64,000 bases of DNA from Pseudomonadota bacterium. Lineage in GTDB: Bacteria; Pseudomonadota; Gammaproteobacteria; Steroidobacterales; Steroidobacteraceae. Numbering within the stretch: position 1 is the stretch's first letter; every line of letters starts with the position of its first letter. The stretch covers positions 169,051 through 233,050 of the forward strand of contig JAEWAF010000132.1 of NCBI GenBank assembly GCA_023391815.1, read 5' to 3'. Under the pieces are notes generated by a model. The model was given only the letters and a program-made list of their open reading frames with translations, was not told the DNA's origin and ran no database searches. Below, piece by piece: positions 35,286 through 44,050 of the stretch. Made by a program: the position numbers and the translations under genes.

Positions 35286-38200
35286 GTGACACTGCCAAAG
35301 AAGGGTGTGCGAACGGGCGACTGCGTCCGTCAGAACCTGAAGCTGCGTAGCGCGATTGCCATTGCCACTGGAGCGGCGCTCTCCTCAGTGGTGCAGGTGA
35401 GCGCGGCGGCGGAAGTGGAAGAGGTCGTCGTCGTCGGTGTGCGGCAGTCGTTGGAGACGTCGCAGGAAATCAAGCGGGATGCGGACACGTTCGTCGACTC
35501 CATTACCGCGACGGACATCGGCGCGTTCCCGGACAAATCCGTCGCCGAAGCTCTGCAACGCGTACCGGGCATCACGGTCTCCAGGCTGCAATCGAGCGAC
35601 GACAGCACGCACTTTTCCGCCGAACCGGCCAGCGTGCTGATTCGCGGCCTGACCTTCGTGCGCACCGAGTTCAATGGACGCGACAGCTTTTCCGCCGACG
35701 GCTATCGCGGCCTGAACTTCAACGACGTGTCCCCCGAGTTGATGGCGGGTGTCGACTCCTACAAGAACCAGACCGCCGAAATGATCGAGGGCGGGATCGC
35801 GGGCACGGTCAACCTGCGAACGCGACTGCCGTTCGACTCTGAAGGCCAGGTGCTGTCATTGACGGGTCGTGCGAATTACGGCGACCGTGTCGACGACACC
35901 ACGTATGAAGCATCAGGCATCTACAGCAATGTCTGGGAAGTCAGTGCCGGCCGCATCGGAGCGATGGTCAACTACGCGTACTCGCATGTGAAGACGCAGA
36001 GCGAAGGCGTCGTCATGCAACGGATCGGCGCGTTCTGTAACGGCGGCAACACCGATGCAAATGGCGATCCCCTCATGAACTCGGACGGCACCGTCGCTTG
36101 TACCTCGTCGCCGTACGGTGGCTCGGGCTGGCAATACATGCCGCGTCAGGTGAACTTCTCACAAGTGCTCTATGACCGCGAGCGCCACGGTGCCTCGGCG
36201 GCGTTGCAGTTCGAGAGCAGCGACGAGAAGGTGCTTGCGACCTTGCAATTCATCGACTCACGTTACGACAACCCATGGCTGGAGCGAAGCTCGAATGTCG
36301 GCTTCTTCGACCTGTGGGGCGCGGCCGCTTACTCCCCGCAAACGACGGCGACGATTGCGCCTGCCGCCGGCACGCCGGCTTTCCGGTTCGGCGCGGACGG
36401 CATGTTGGAATCCGGGGTGCTCACTCAGCCCTCGGGCGCAGGCGGCTGGGGCACGGGAAGTCGGCAGGAAAGTATCAATCGCGGCTCCGCCGTTCCCGGC
36501 ATGCCCTTTGTGAACTATTGCGGCGACGGCAGCTGCACGACCGATCGTCAGGGCCTGGATATAACGAACGAGGCCCGCAATTTCGGGCACACCGAAGGCA
36601 CGCGGGACATCTCGGTGAACCTGCGTTGGGACATCACCGACAGCGTTCGCAGCACCTTCGATGTCCAGCGTATCAAGGCGAAAACGAACAACTACGACAT
36701 CCTGGTCGCCGCCCGAACGATGGCGGATGTGCAGTACTCGACCAACTCGGATGGCACGCCACAGATCAAACTGCTGCCCGGTTCGAACGTCAACTACGCG
36801 GCCGGCGGTTTCGCCAACCCGCACAACTACTATGTGCCGTTCATCCAGGATCACTGGGAAGACAACGATGCGGAGGAGACCGCGGCACGCGCCGACTTCG
36901 AATTCGACATCGGCGAGAGTGGCTGGCTGGATTCGTTGAAGGTCGGCGTGCGCTATGCGGATCGCGAGCAGGAAGTGCGGTACTCGACTTTCAACTGGTC
37001 GCCCGTGGCAGCGCCGTGGAACTGCAACGGTCCGGGATTCAACGCGGACAACACGACGCCAGCCCCGTATCCCGACTGCGCCGCCGGGCGCACGTTTCAG
37101 GGTTACGGCGCGGGGATCTGGGAATCGACCAGCCTCGGCAGCTTCTACAACGGCGGTGTTTATAACAACGGACCGCTCGTCTACCTGAATCGCGCCACGC
37201 TTGCCAATCGCGATGCTCACATCGGCGCGCTGAGCAGTGTCGAGACGAATTCACCGCTGGCGTGGAATCCTCTTTGCAGTCGCGCGACGAACACCGCGGG
37301 CTGCTTCATCGATCCGGAGATGCTGGATGTGAATGAGAAGAGCAAAGCGGCCTATCTGATGCTGAGATTTGGCGGCGCGGATACGGAGTTGTTCGGTCTG
37401 AACGTGCGGGGCAACGTCGGCGTGCGTTACGTGAAGACCGACGTTGTGAGCACCGGTGGCGTATCGTTCCCAACCTCCGACTGGTACAACCTGGTGGCGG
37501 CCACTCCTTGTAATGCACCGTTGGGCCCCGATGCGGTGACTCACATTTCCTGTTGGCTCACGCCGGACTTGCTGGCCTTCAGCAATGGCGGCGGTGCCGA
37601 CAACGATGTCGATACGTCGTACGAGAACTGGCTGCCCAGCTTCAACGTCCGCTTTGGCATCGACGATCATCAGTACGTCCGCTTCGGATACTCGCGTTCC
37701 ATGTCGCGACCGGACTTCGGGTTGCTCAGAAACTTCGTCGGCATCCAGTCGCCGGCGCTGAACGACAAAGCCGACTCGCCGTTCATCGTGCGCAACGCGG
37801 CGGGTCAGGTCACGGGCTATAACTTCGTGTTCAACGCCGACTCGGGCTTTGGCGGTTTGAAGCCCATCACGGCCGACAACTTCGATCTGTCGTACGAAAA
37901 CTATTGGGGCAAGAGCAGCTCACTCACTCTCGGTGTGTTCTATAAGAAGCTCAACGGCAGCATCGCCTATGGCGAGTTCGACCGTGAGTTCGACAACAAT
38001 GGCACGACGCAGGTCGTGACCGTTCGCGGGCCTCGCAACGGCGAGGGCGGCGGCACGTTGAAAGGGGTGGAAGTGGGCTTCCAGACATTCTTCGACTTCC
38101 TGCCCGGCGCGTGGAGCGGCTTGGGCACGCAGTTGAACTACACACACGTCAAACAATCGGGCATCAACAATTCGAACCTCGCCGTGCAGCCCGGTTATGC

Positions 38201-38627
38201 GGCCGGCGGCACCATCGCGTTCGGCGGCGGGTTGCAGGTCAATGGCGCCGTGCTCGACTCGCATCGGCTGGCCGGCATTTCCGACGACGCGTACAACGTC
38301 GTCGCGTTGTACGAGTACGGGCCGATCGGCGCGCGACTGGCGTACAGCTGGCGCTCCGAGTTCCTGACCAACAACCTGGACTGCTGTATCGGCTTGCCGA
38401 TGTGGCAGAAGGCGAGCGGCTATCTGGACGGCTCGGTTCGATACCAGGTTGGCAACAACCTCGAGGTGTCGCTGGACGCGTCCAATCTGCTGAACACCAC
38501 CACGGTCAATCAGCAGCAGATATTCGGCGACTCGGCGGCAACGCCCGGAGCGAAGCCGGTGAAGATCGATTCGGCCTGGATTCGCAGCGATCGTCGTTTC
38601 CAGCTGGGAGTGCGCTTCAAGTACTGA
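35286..38627 (+). CDS. TonB-dependent receptor TBDR1 (Xanthomonas/Caulobacter type, no STN domain)
   Basis: 1113 aa. GTG start with AGGGGGA five bases upstream; signal peptide ends near residue 42 (QVSAAAEVEE). A TonB-box-like VEEVVVVGVRQSL, plug with KSVAEALQRVPGITVSRLQ and GLTFVRTEFNGRDSFSADGYRGLNF, then the barrel ending AWIRSDRRFQLGVRFKY. Cysteines are frequent in the extracellular loops (NYCGDGSC, CNGGNTDAN...CTSSPYGG, NNLDCCIGLPMW), which is unusual. It is strongly similar through its whole length to TBDR2 at 44051 but lacks that protein's STN region. Five bases separate it from the halogenase-like gene. Ligand unknown; GH97 and the locus suggest a carbohydrate. Confidence 0.92.
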   Translation: MTLPKKGVRTGDCVRQNLKLRSAIAIATGAALSSVVQVSAAAEVEEVVVVGVRQSLETSQEIKRDADTFVDSITATDIGAFPDKSVAEALQRVPGITVSRLQSSDDSTHFSAEPASVLIRGLTFVRTEFNGRDSFSADGYRGLNFNDVSPELMAGVDSYKNQTAEMIEGGIAGTVNLRTRLPFDSEGQVLSLTGRANYGDRVDDTTYEASGIYSNVWEVSAGRIGAMVNYAYSHVKTQSEGVVMQRIGAFCNGGNTDANGDPLMNSDGTVACTSSPYGGSGWQYMPRQVNFSQVLYDRERHGASAALQFESSDEKVLATLQFIDSRYDNPWLERSSNVGFFDLWGAAAYSPQTTATIAPAAGTPAFRFGADGMLESGVLTQPSGAGGWGTGSRQESINRGSAVPGMPFVNYCGDGSCTTDRQGLDITNEARNFGHTEGTRDISVNLRWDITDSVRSTFDVQRIKAKTNNYDILVAARTMADVQYSTNSDGTPQIKLLPGSNVNYAAGGFANPHNYYVPFIQDHWEDNDAEETAARADFEFDIGESGWLDSLKVGVRYADREQEVRYSTFNWSPVAAPWNCNGPGFNADNTTPAPYPDCAAGRTFQGYGAGIWESTSLGSFYNGGVYNNGPLVYLNRATLANRDAHIGALSSVETNSPLAWNPLCSRATNTAGCFIDPEMLDVNEKSKAAYLMLRFGGADTELFGLNVRGNVGVRYVKTDVVSTGGVSFPTSDWYNLVAATPCNAPLGPDAVTHISCWLTPDLLAFSNGGGADNDVDTSYENWLPSFNVRFGIDDHQYVRFGYSRSMSRPDFGLLRNFVGIQSPALNDKADSPFIVRNAAGQVTGYNFVFNADSGFGGLKPITADNFDLSYENYWGKSSSLTLGVFYKKLNGSIAYGEFDREFDNNGTTQVVTVRGPRNGEGGGTLKGVEVGFQTFFDFLPGAWSGLGTQLNYTHVKQSGINNSNLAVQPGYAAGGTIAFGGGLQVNGAVLDSHRLAGISDDAYNVVALYEYGPIGARLAYSWRSEFLTNNLDCCIGLPMWQKASGYLDGSVRYQVGNNLEVSLDASNLLNTTTVNQQQIFGDSAATPGAKPVKIDSAWIRSDRRFQLGVRFKY

Positions 38628-38631
38628 GGTC

Positions 38632-40275
38632 ATGGCGAGAGCCTTGAACATCGTCATTGTCGGTGGCGGCTCGGCGGGCTGGATGTCCGCCGCCGCCTTC
38701 GCTCGCGCTCTGGATCCGGGGCGCTATCGAATGACGCTCGTCGAGTCGGAGGAGATCGGCACGGTCGGCGTGGGCGAGGCGACGCTTCCCCACATCAAGA
38801 CCTTCAACGATCAGCTGGGCATCGACGAAGCGCAGTTCATGCGCGAGACGCGCGCGACGTTCAAGCTCGGCATCGAGTTTCGGCACTGGGGCGAGCCCGG
38901 CGATCGTTACATGCATCCGTTCGGAGTGTTCGGCGAGCCTTGGGGAGGCGTCGATTTTCAGCATCACTGGATCCGGGCGAGACAGCTCGGCCAGCCGGTG
39001 GCTCCATTCGAGGAATACTCGTATGCCATCGCCGCCTGCCGGCGTAACTCGTTCGAGTTTCCGCACCAGGATCGAAAGTCGGTTCTTGCGACGTACGCTT
39101 ATGCCTATCACTTCGACGCCGGTCTGTATGCCGACTTCCTGCGGCGCTGGGCGATCCGCCGCGGCGTTCGACGCATCGAGGGACAAGTTCGGGATATTGC
39201 GCTCGATCCATCGGGAGCCATCGAGTCGCTCTCTCTGCACTCCGGCGCGCGCATTGAAGGTGATCTCTTCATCGATTGCACCGGGTTCCGCTCGCTGTTG
39301 CTCGGATCGAAGCTGGGCGTGCAATGGGAGGACTGGAGTCGATGGCTGCCTTGCGATCGCGCCTGGGCCGTGCCTTGCGAGAGAGCGGGCGAGTTCACGC
39401 CTTACACCCGATCCACGGCGCAAACGGGCGGCTGGATCTGGCGAATCCCACTTCAGCACCGAACGGGCAACGGATACGTCTTCGCGAGTCGCTTCATCGG
39501 CGATGAGCAGGCGCGCGATAGTTTGCTTGGCCAACTCGATGGCGCTCCGATAGCTGAGCCGCGGCTGCTGCGTTTCAAGCCTGGTCGACGCGTTCAAGCT
39601 TGGATGCGAAATTGCGTGGCGATCGGGCTGGCGAGTGGATTTCTGGAGCCACTCGAGTCGACCAGCATCTTTCTGATTCAGGCCGCAATCTCCGATCTGT
39701 TGCGGCTCATGCCGGCGCCCGAGCGCGGTCGGGCCGTTGATCCACGACTCGCGGACGAGTTCAACCGCCTCAGCGACATCCAATATGCGCGCGTCCGCGA
39801 CTTCCTGATCCTGCATTACTTCGCGAACCGCCGTTACGGCGAGCCGCTGTGGGATTACGTGCGTAGCATGCCGATTCCGGACACCCTGGCACATAAGATC
39901 AGCCTGTTTGAAGCGCGTGCGCACGTGCCGTACTACAAGGACGGATTGTTTTCTCGTGATAGCTGGCTGGCGGTGCTATTCGGGCAGGGCTTGAGGCCGC
40001 GCGCGCATGACCGGCTGGCGGACAGCCTCAACGGTCAGCAGCTCGAGCAGTTGCTGCGCTGGTTGCACCAGGCGATTGCATCGAATGTGACGACCATGCC
40101 GTCGCACGCGGAATTCATCGAGCGTTATTGCGCTGATGAGAAGTCCGCGAGGGAAATCGGCAAGCCGAGCACCAGCAGCTTGGCGGCGACCATCACGGCC
40201 ACGGATCTGGAAGTGGAATCGTTGGCCAAGGCCAACGTCACTTTGCAGTCCCCCGGCGCAATCACGCTGTCATGA
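38632..40275 (+). CDS. Tryptophan-halogenase-family flavoprotein
   Basis: 547 aa. FAD-binding VGGGSAGWMSA at the N terminus (residues 10-20), GVGEATLPHIKTF, then the lysine that handles the chloramine or hypohalous intermediate, Lys78 in RATFKLGIEFRHW (PrnA Lys79), the GGWIWRIPL motif at 266-274 and LEPLESTSIFL with Glu342-Ser343 matching PrnA Glu346-Ser347. All residues expected of an active halogenase are present. Such genes are frequent next to TBDRs in Caulobacter- and xanthomonad-type genomes, where the substrate is seldom tryptophan. It overlaps the next gene by ATGA. Confidence 0.9.
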   Translation: MARALNIVIVGGGSAGWMSAAAFARALDPGRYRMTLVESEEIGTVGVGEATLPHIKTFNDQLGIDEAQFMRETRATFKLGIEFRHWGEPGDRYMHPFGVFGEPWGGVDFQHHWIRARQLGQPVAPFEEYSYAIAACRRNSFEFPHQDRKSVLATYAYAYHFDAGLYADFLRRWAIRRGVRRIEGQVRDIALDPSGAIESLSLHSGARIEGDLFIDCTGFRSLLLGSKLGVQWEDWSRWLPCDRAWAVPCERAGEFTPYTRSTAQTGGWIWRIPLQHRTGNGYVFASRFIGDEQARDSLLGQLDGAPIAEPRLLRFKPGRRVQAWMRNCVAIGLASGFLEPLESTSIFLIQAAISDLLRLMPAPERGRAVDPRLADEFNRLSDIQYARVRDFLILHYFANRRYGEPLWDYVRSMPIPDTLAHKISLFEARAHVPYYKDGLFSRDSWLAVLFGQGLRPRAHDRLADSLNGQQLEQLLRWLHQAIASNVTTMPSHAEFIERYCADEKSAREIGKPSTSSLAATITATDLEVESLAKANVTLQSPGAITLS

Positions 40276-41729
40276 GTGCGATCAGTAACGTTGTCATTGT
40301 CGGGCGCGATGTCGACCTATGGCTCTCGGCCTGTGTACTGCAGTCGGCGATGCATCGGTCTGGTGTCAGTGTGACGGCAATCGAGCTGCCGACCCATCTA
40401 CATGCATCTGACGTCTATGCGACGCTCCCCGCACTGGAAGCGCTTCACAAGCGGCTCCGGCTCGAGGAAGCCGAAGTTCTCGCCGCGACTCGGGGCGTGT
40501 TTTCGTTGGGCCAGAACTTCGTTCGCGTCGATGGTCGGCAACAGTATTTCCACGCGTATGGTGCTTACGGTTCTTCGGTCGACTACAAAGCATTCCTTCC
40601 GCACTGGCTGCGGGCGCGCGCCCTGGGTGCGAATGCCGCGCTCGAAGACTTTTGTCTGACCGCGGCAGCCGCGAAGCACGGACGCATGCTCGTTCCGGAT
40701 CGCGCGACCGAAAGCTATGGGCGAACCGACTATGCATATCATCTGCCGGCGGTTGAGTACGTACGGTTCTTGAAAGAACTGGCGCAGCGGCGCGGGGTCA
40801 CGGTTCATCAGGCGCAGACCGCGACATGCACGTTCGATCCACTGACTGGCGACGTAGTCTCGGTAATGTTGGATCAGGACCACCGCGTCGGCGGACAGCT
40901 TTTCATCGATGCGAGCGGGCCCGAATCGCTGCTGATCGGCTCGACGCTCGGTGTCTCGCGAGAGAGTTGGCGTGACAGCAGCCCGATAGATCGCGTCTTG
41001 GTGGCCTCTGCGAACGCGTTCGAGTCCATTCCGGTATATGCGGAGATTCGGGCGCATGCGCACGGCTGGCTCGGACTGTATCCATCGCGCTCGCGCACGC
41101 ACGTGGTCCATGCCTATTCGAGCGCGCACTGTGGTGTGGACGAAGCGGTGGAGTCAGCGACCGCAGTGTCGCGCCTCCAGCTCGACAACATTGCGATACG
41201 AATCTGCGAGCCCGGCATTCGTACGCGAGCCTGGGAACGTAACGTCGTTTCAGTCGGTGGCGCGGCATGCGCGTTCGATCCCATTCATAGCGTGGCGGTT
41301 CAAGCGCTACAGATGGGGCTGGTACATCTGCTGTCGTTGTTTCCAGTGGGCGAGCAGGTGGACGCCGCCGAGCGTGCGGAGCTCAATCGGGTGAGTCGGC
41401 TGAGCTACGAGCACCTGCGCGACTTTCAAGCGGCCCACCATCTTCTGAACGGGTGTGAGATCGAGGCGTCCGCTGAGTTGAGACACAAGATCGCAACCTT
41501 CCTCGCGCGGGGCGAAGTGCCGCAGTACGAGCACGAAACGTTCTCCACAGACAGCTGGATCGCGCAGTTCATCGGCCACGGCCAGATTCCCGAGACCTAT
41601 GACCCCGCTGCGGACACCACCTCACCCGAGGTGCTGAAGGCGGAGCTCAAACGCATTCTGCGCTTTATCAAGGAGAAGGTCCTCGAGCAGGCGACGCACG
41701 ATGCGTATTTGCAGAGATGGTGTCCATGA
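40272..41729 (+). CDS. Degenerate tryptophan-halogenase-like protein lacking FAD and catalytic motifs
   Basis: 485 aa. It aligns with the preceding halogenase over the whole length (for example TRGVFSLGQNF against TRATFKLGIEF, GQLFIDASGPESLLIGSTLGV against GDLFIDCTGFRSLLLGSKLGV). Key positions are changed: GGGSAGW has become GRDVDLW, the catalytic Lys78 is Ser78, GGWIWRIPL is HGWLGLYPS, and the LEPLES motif is FDPIHS. The frame is intact and coupled by ATGA at both ends, so it is expressed but probably not a flavin halogenase. It may serve as a partner subunit or binding protein for the active paralogue. Confidence 0.8.
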   Translation: MSAISNVVIVGRDVDLWLSACVLQSAMHRSGVSVTAIELPTHLHASDVYATLPALEALHKRLRLEEAEVLAATRGVFSLGQNFVRVDGRQQYFHAYGAYGSSVDYKAFLPHWLRARALGANAALEDFCLTAAAAKHGRMLVPDRATESYGRTDYAYHLPAVEYVRFLKELAQRRGVTVHQAQTATCTFDPLTGDVVSVMLDQDHRVGGQLFIDASGPESLLIGSTLGVSRESWRDSSPIDRVLVASANAFESIPVYAEIRAHAHGWLGLYPSRSRTHVVHAYSSAHCGVDEAVESATAVSRLQLDNIAIRICEPGIRTRAWERNVVSVGGAACAFDPIHSVAVQALQMGLVHLLSLFPVGEQVDAAERAELNRVSRLSYEHLRDFQAAHHLLNGCEIEASAELRHKIATFLARGEVPQYEHETFSTDSWIAQFIGHGQIPETYDPAADTTSPEVLKAELKRILRFIKEKVLEQATHDAYLQRWCP

Positions 41730-42439
41730 GCGCCGTCGAAACCAGGGACCCGTTGCAACTCGGACGGTCCATCAGCGTTCGTCTGGAGCGGATCGGAGCT
41801 GAGCGTCAACCGCTCATGATCGTCGATGAGGTTCTTTCCGACCCGCAAGCGATGATCGATGCCGCGTGCGCGGCGAAGTTCTACGTTCCGCATCACACGA
41901 ACTATCCGGGCATCAATGCGCCGGTCCCGCGGTCGTATTACCTGACGGTGATCATGGCGCTGCGGGGCCCGATTGAAGCGGCTTTCGGTCTGCCGAGCTC
42001 GGCCTATCTTTCTTATTTCGGTTTCTTCGCGCTGGCCACGGTGGGTGCGTCCGATGCGCGGCCGATTCAGAAGATTCCCCATCGCGATTCGCCCGATCCG
42101 AATCGGTTGGCCATGATTCATTATCTTTGTCGAGGCAGCTTCGGCGGCACCGGGTTCTTTCGTCATCGCGCGACGGGATTCGAATCGGTGGACGCATCCA
42201 GACAGCCTCGCTATGAGAGCACGGCACGCAGGGAGCTCGCTGCAACGGCCTGCGATCCGCAGGGCTACGCTCAAAGTCCGAATTATGAACTGATCGGGCG
42301 GTCCGAGGCGGTGTTCAACCGGCTGATCGTCTATCGCAGTCATGTCTTGCATTCGGCGCTGTTGACCGATCCAGCGGGCAGCGCCGATCCCGCGCTCGGC
42401 AGGCTCACCGTCAATGGCTTCATCGAGGCGGCGAAGTAA
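41726..42439 (+). CDS. DUF6445 family protein
   Basis: About 237 aa, soluble. Recognisable DUF6445 features: FYVPHHTNYPGINAPVPRSYY, the PHRDSPDPNRLAMIHYLC segment with a His-x-Asp pair resembling a 2-oxoglutarate/Fe(II) oxygenase facial triad, and a later His in VYRSHVLHSALL. Oxygenase activity is inference. ATG 41726 overlaps the stop of the halogenase-like gene (ATGA), so three genes are translated as a coupled unit. The family frequently accompanies halogenase-TBDR loci. Confidence 0.8.
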   Translation: MSAVETRDPLQLGRSISVRLERIGAERQPLMIVDEVLSDPQAMIDAACAAKFYVPHHTNYPGINAPVPRSYYLTVIMALRGPIEAAFGLPSSAYLSYFGFFALATVGASDARPIQKIPHRDSPDPNRLAMIHYLCRGSFGGTGFFRHRATGFESVDASRQPRYESTARRELAATACDPQGYAQSPNYELIGRSEAVFNRLIVYRSHVLHSALLTDPAGSADPALGRLTVNGFIEAAK

Positions 42440-42542
42440 CACGATGCCCAGGCGCGCCTCTTGTGCGGATCGCTCCGCGTTGTCATATTCGACGGCACAG
42501 GGGGACCGTCCGCACCCGACGGATCAGGTCGGAACGAACAAG

Positions 42543-43034
42543 ATGGCAGAGCTGCCGAAAACTCGAAGTGGGTGGTTGGACCTGCTGCGGGCCGTGAAGC
42601 GTGCGGTCGGCGGAGCCGACAGTGCCGAGGATCTATTGCATTCGGCGTTCGTGCGGCTGTCCGAGTACAGCGCCCGGGACACCGTCGACAATCCTTCCGG
42701 CTTCCTGGTCCGAACCGCCGCGAACCTGGCGATCGACGAACGCCGGCGGGTGCAAATCCGGCGCGAGAGCCCGATCGACATCGGTGAAATGCTGAATCTG
42801 TCCGATGGCCAGCCGTTGCATCCTGAGGTTTTGGCCGCCCGAGAACGTCTTGAGAAGGTCATGGCTGCTCTGGACTCGCTCGGGCCGAGAACGCGGGAGA
42901 TCTTTTTGTTGCATCGTCTGGACGGGTTGAAATATCGCGAGATCGCCACTCGGCTCGACATAACGGTGAGCGCCGTCGAGAAGCACATCGCGAAGGCCAG
43001 CCTGTTCCTGGTGAACTGGGTGGAAGGCGAATGA
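42543..43034 (+). CDS. ECF-type RNA polymerase sigma factor (FecI-like)
   Basis: 163 aa. Region 2 (ADSAEDLLHSAFVRLSEYSARDTVDNPSGFLVRTAANLAIDERRR) and region 4 (LDSLGPRTREIFLLHRLDGLKYREIATRLDITVSAVEKHIAKA) are both intact, the standard ECF layout. The start is ATG 42543; the frame upstream is open to 42414 but lacks sigma sequence, and the ribosome site is weak. Its stop overlaps the FecR start by ATGA. It is expected to be controlled by FecR and by the STN domain of TBDR2. Confidence 0.92.
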   Translation: MAELPKTRSGWLDLLRAVKRAVGGADSAEDLLHSAFVRLSEYSARDTVDNPSGFLVRTAANLAIDERRRVQIRRESPIDIGEMLNLSDGQPLHPEVLAARERLEKVMAALDSLGPRTREIFLLHRLDGLKYREIATRLDITVSAVEKHIAKASLFLVNWVEGE

Positions 43035-44029
43035 GCGGCCGGCGTAACAAGTCGCAACAGCAGGCGGCGCGAGCTGAAGCGGCGGCGTGGCTGGCTCGAT
43101 TGCGTTCCGAAGATCGGACCGCGGAGGACGAGCAGGGCTTTCGTGCCTGGCTGGCGGAAAGCGAGGATCATCGCGCGGCTTTCGAATTGACGAATGCGAT
43201 CTTCGAGATGGCAGGCGCCGCTGACCGCAGGCCGCAGCAGGCGCAGGCGGATTTGCGCGTCAGTCGCCGCCATGTGTTGCGTGCGGGCGTGGGCCTGGCG
43301 GCCGCGTCGGTCGCTGGCCTGGTGGTGTATCTGAGATCGGGGACCACTTACGCCACCGAGATCGGCGAGCAACACAAAGTCTCGCTGGAGGACGGCACGC
43401 TCGTCAGCCTGGACACGGATACTGAAATCCATGTTTCCATGAACGACACGCGTCGTCAGGCGAAGCTCCGCAAAGGGCGCGCGCATTTCGATGTCGCCGA
43501 GGACAAGGTTCGTCCGTTCCACGTGATCGCGGGAGACCAGCGGATCAGCACGCCGCGCGGTCATTTCGATGTGAGTCGCGATGGCATGGTGGTATCGGTG
43601 CTGCTCGAGGAAGGCCCGGTCGAGGTCGAGCTGGAAAATCCGGTCGCGGGCGTACCGATGCCGAAGCTGCTGACGGCCGGCCAGCTGGTGGTGTTTGCCG
43701 AAGACAAGGTCGTCCGCGAAGAGCGGCCAGTGATGGAGCGGGCGAGCGCGTGGCGCCAGGGGCGGTTGGCATTCTTCGGTGAGTCGCTCGCAGAGGCGGT
43801 CGCCGCGATGAACCGTTATACGCGCCGGCCGATCGTCATTCTGGATCCCGAGATCGCTCAGATGCCGATTTCGGGCAGCTACAGTGTCGGCGATCCGCAG
43901 GCGTTCGCCACATCGATCTCGGTGCTGCTGCCGGTTCGGGTCGAAATGGAGCGCAATCGAATCACGCTACGCAGGACTGAGGAAACTCGGGCCCATATTC
44001 GTCATAGGTTGGATAGACCGCTGGCGTGA
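43031..44029 (+). CDS. FecR-type anti-sigma/signal transducer
   Basis: 332 aa. An N-terminal cytoplasmic helical domain (AAAWLARLRSEDRTAEDEQGFRAWLAESEDHRAAFE), a membrane span near residues 88-106 (VGLAAASVAGLVVYL), then the FecR periplasmic beta domain (TEIGEQHKVSLEDGTLVSLDTDTEIHVS) and a C-terminal STN-like domain (ESLAEAVAAMNRYTRRPIVI). It transmits the receptor signal to the sigma factor. Coupled to the sigma gene by ATGA, and 21 bp before TBDR2. Confidence 0.92.
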   Translation: MSGRRNKSQQQAARAEAAAWLARLRSEDRTAEDEQGFRAWLAESEDHRAAFELTNAIFEMAGAADRRPQQAQADLRVSRRHVLRAGVGLAAASVAGLVVYLRSGTTYATEIGEQHKVSLEDGTLVSLDTDTEIHVSMNDTRRQAKLRKGRAHFDVAEDKVRPFHVIAGDQRISTPRGHFDVSRDGMVVSVLLEEGPVEVELENPVAGVPMPKLLTAGQLVVFAEDKVVREERPVMERASAWRQGRLAFFGESLAEAVAAMNRYTRRPIVILDPEIAQMPISGSYSVGDPQAFATSISVLLPVRVEMERNRITLRRTEETRAHIRHRLDRPLA

Positions 44030-44050
44030 CTGGCGGCTACCCGGGGGAGC

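Noticed and set aside
38617..39924. 435-codon open frame opposite the halogenase
   Set aside because: Fully overlaps a motif-complete flavoprotein and lacks features of its own.
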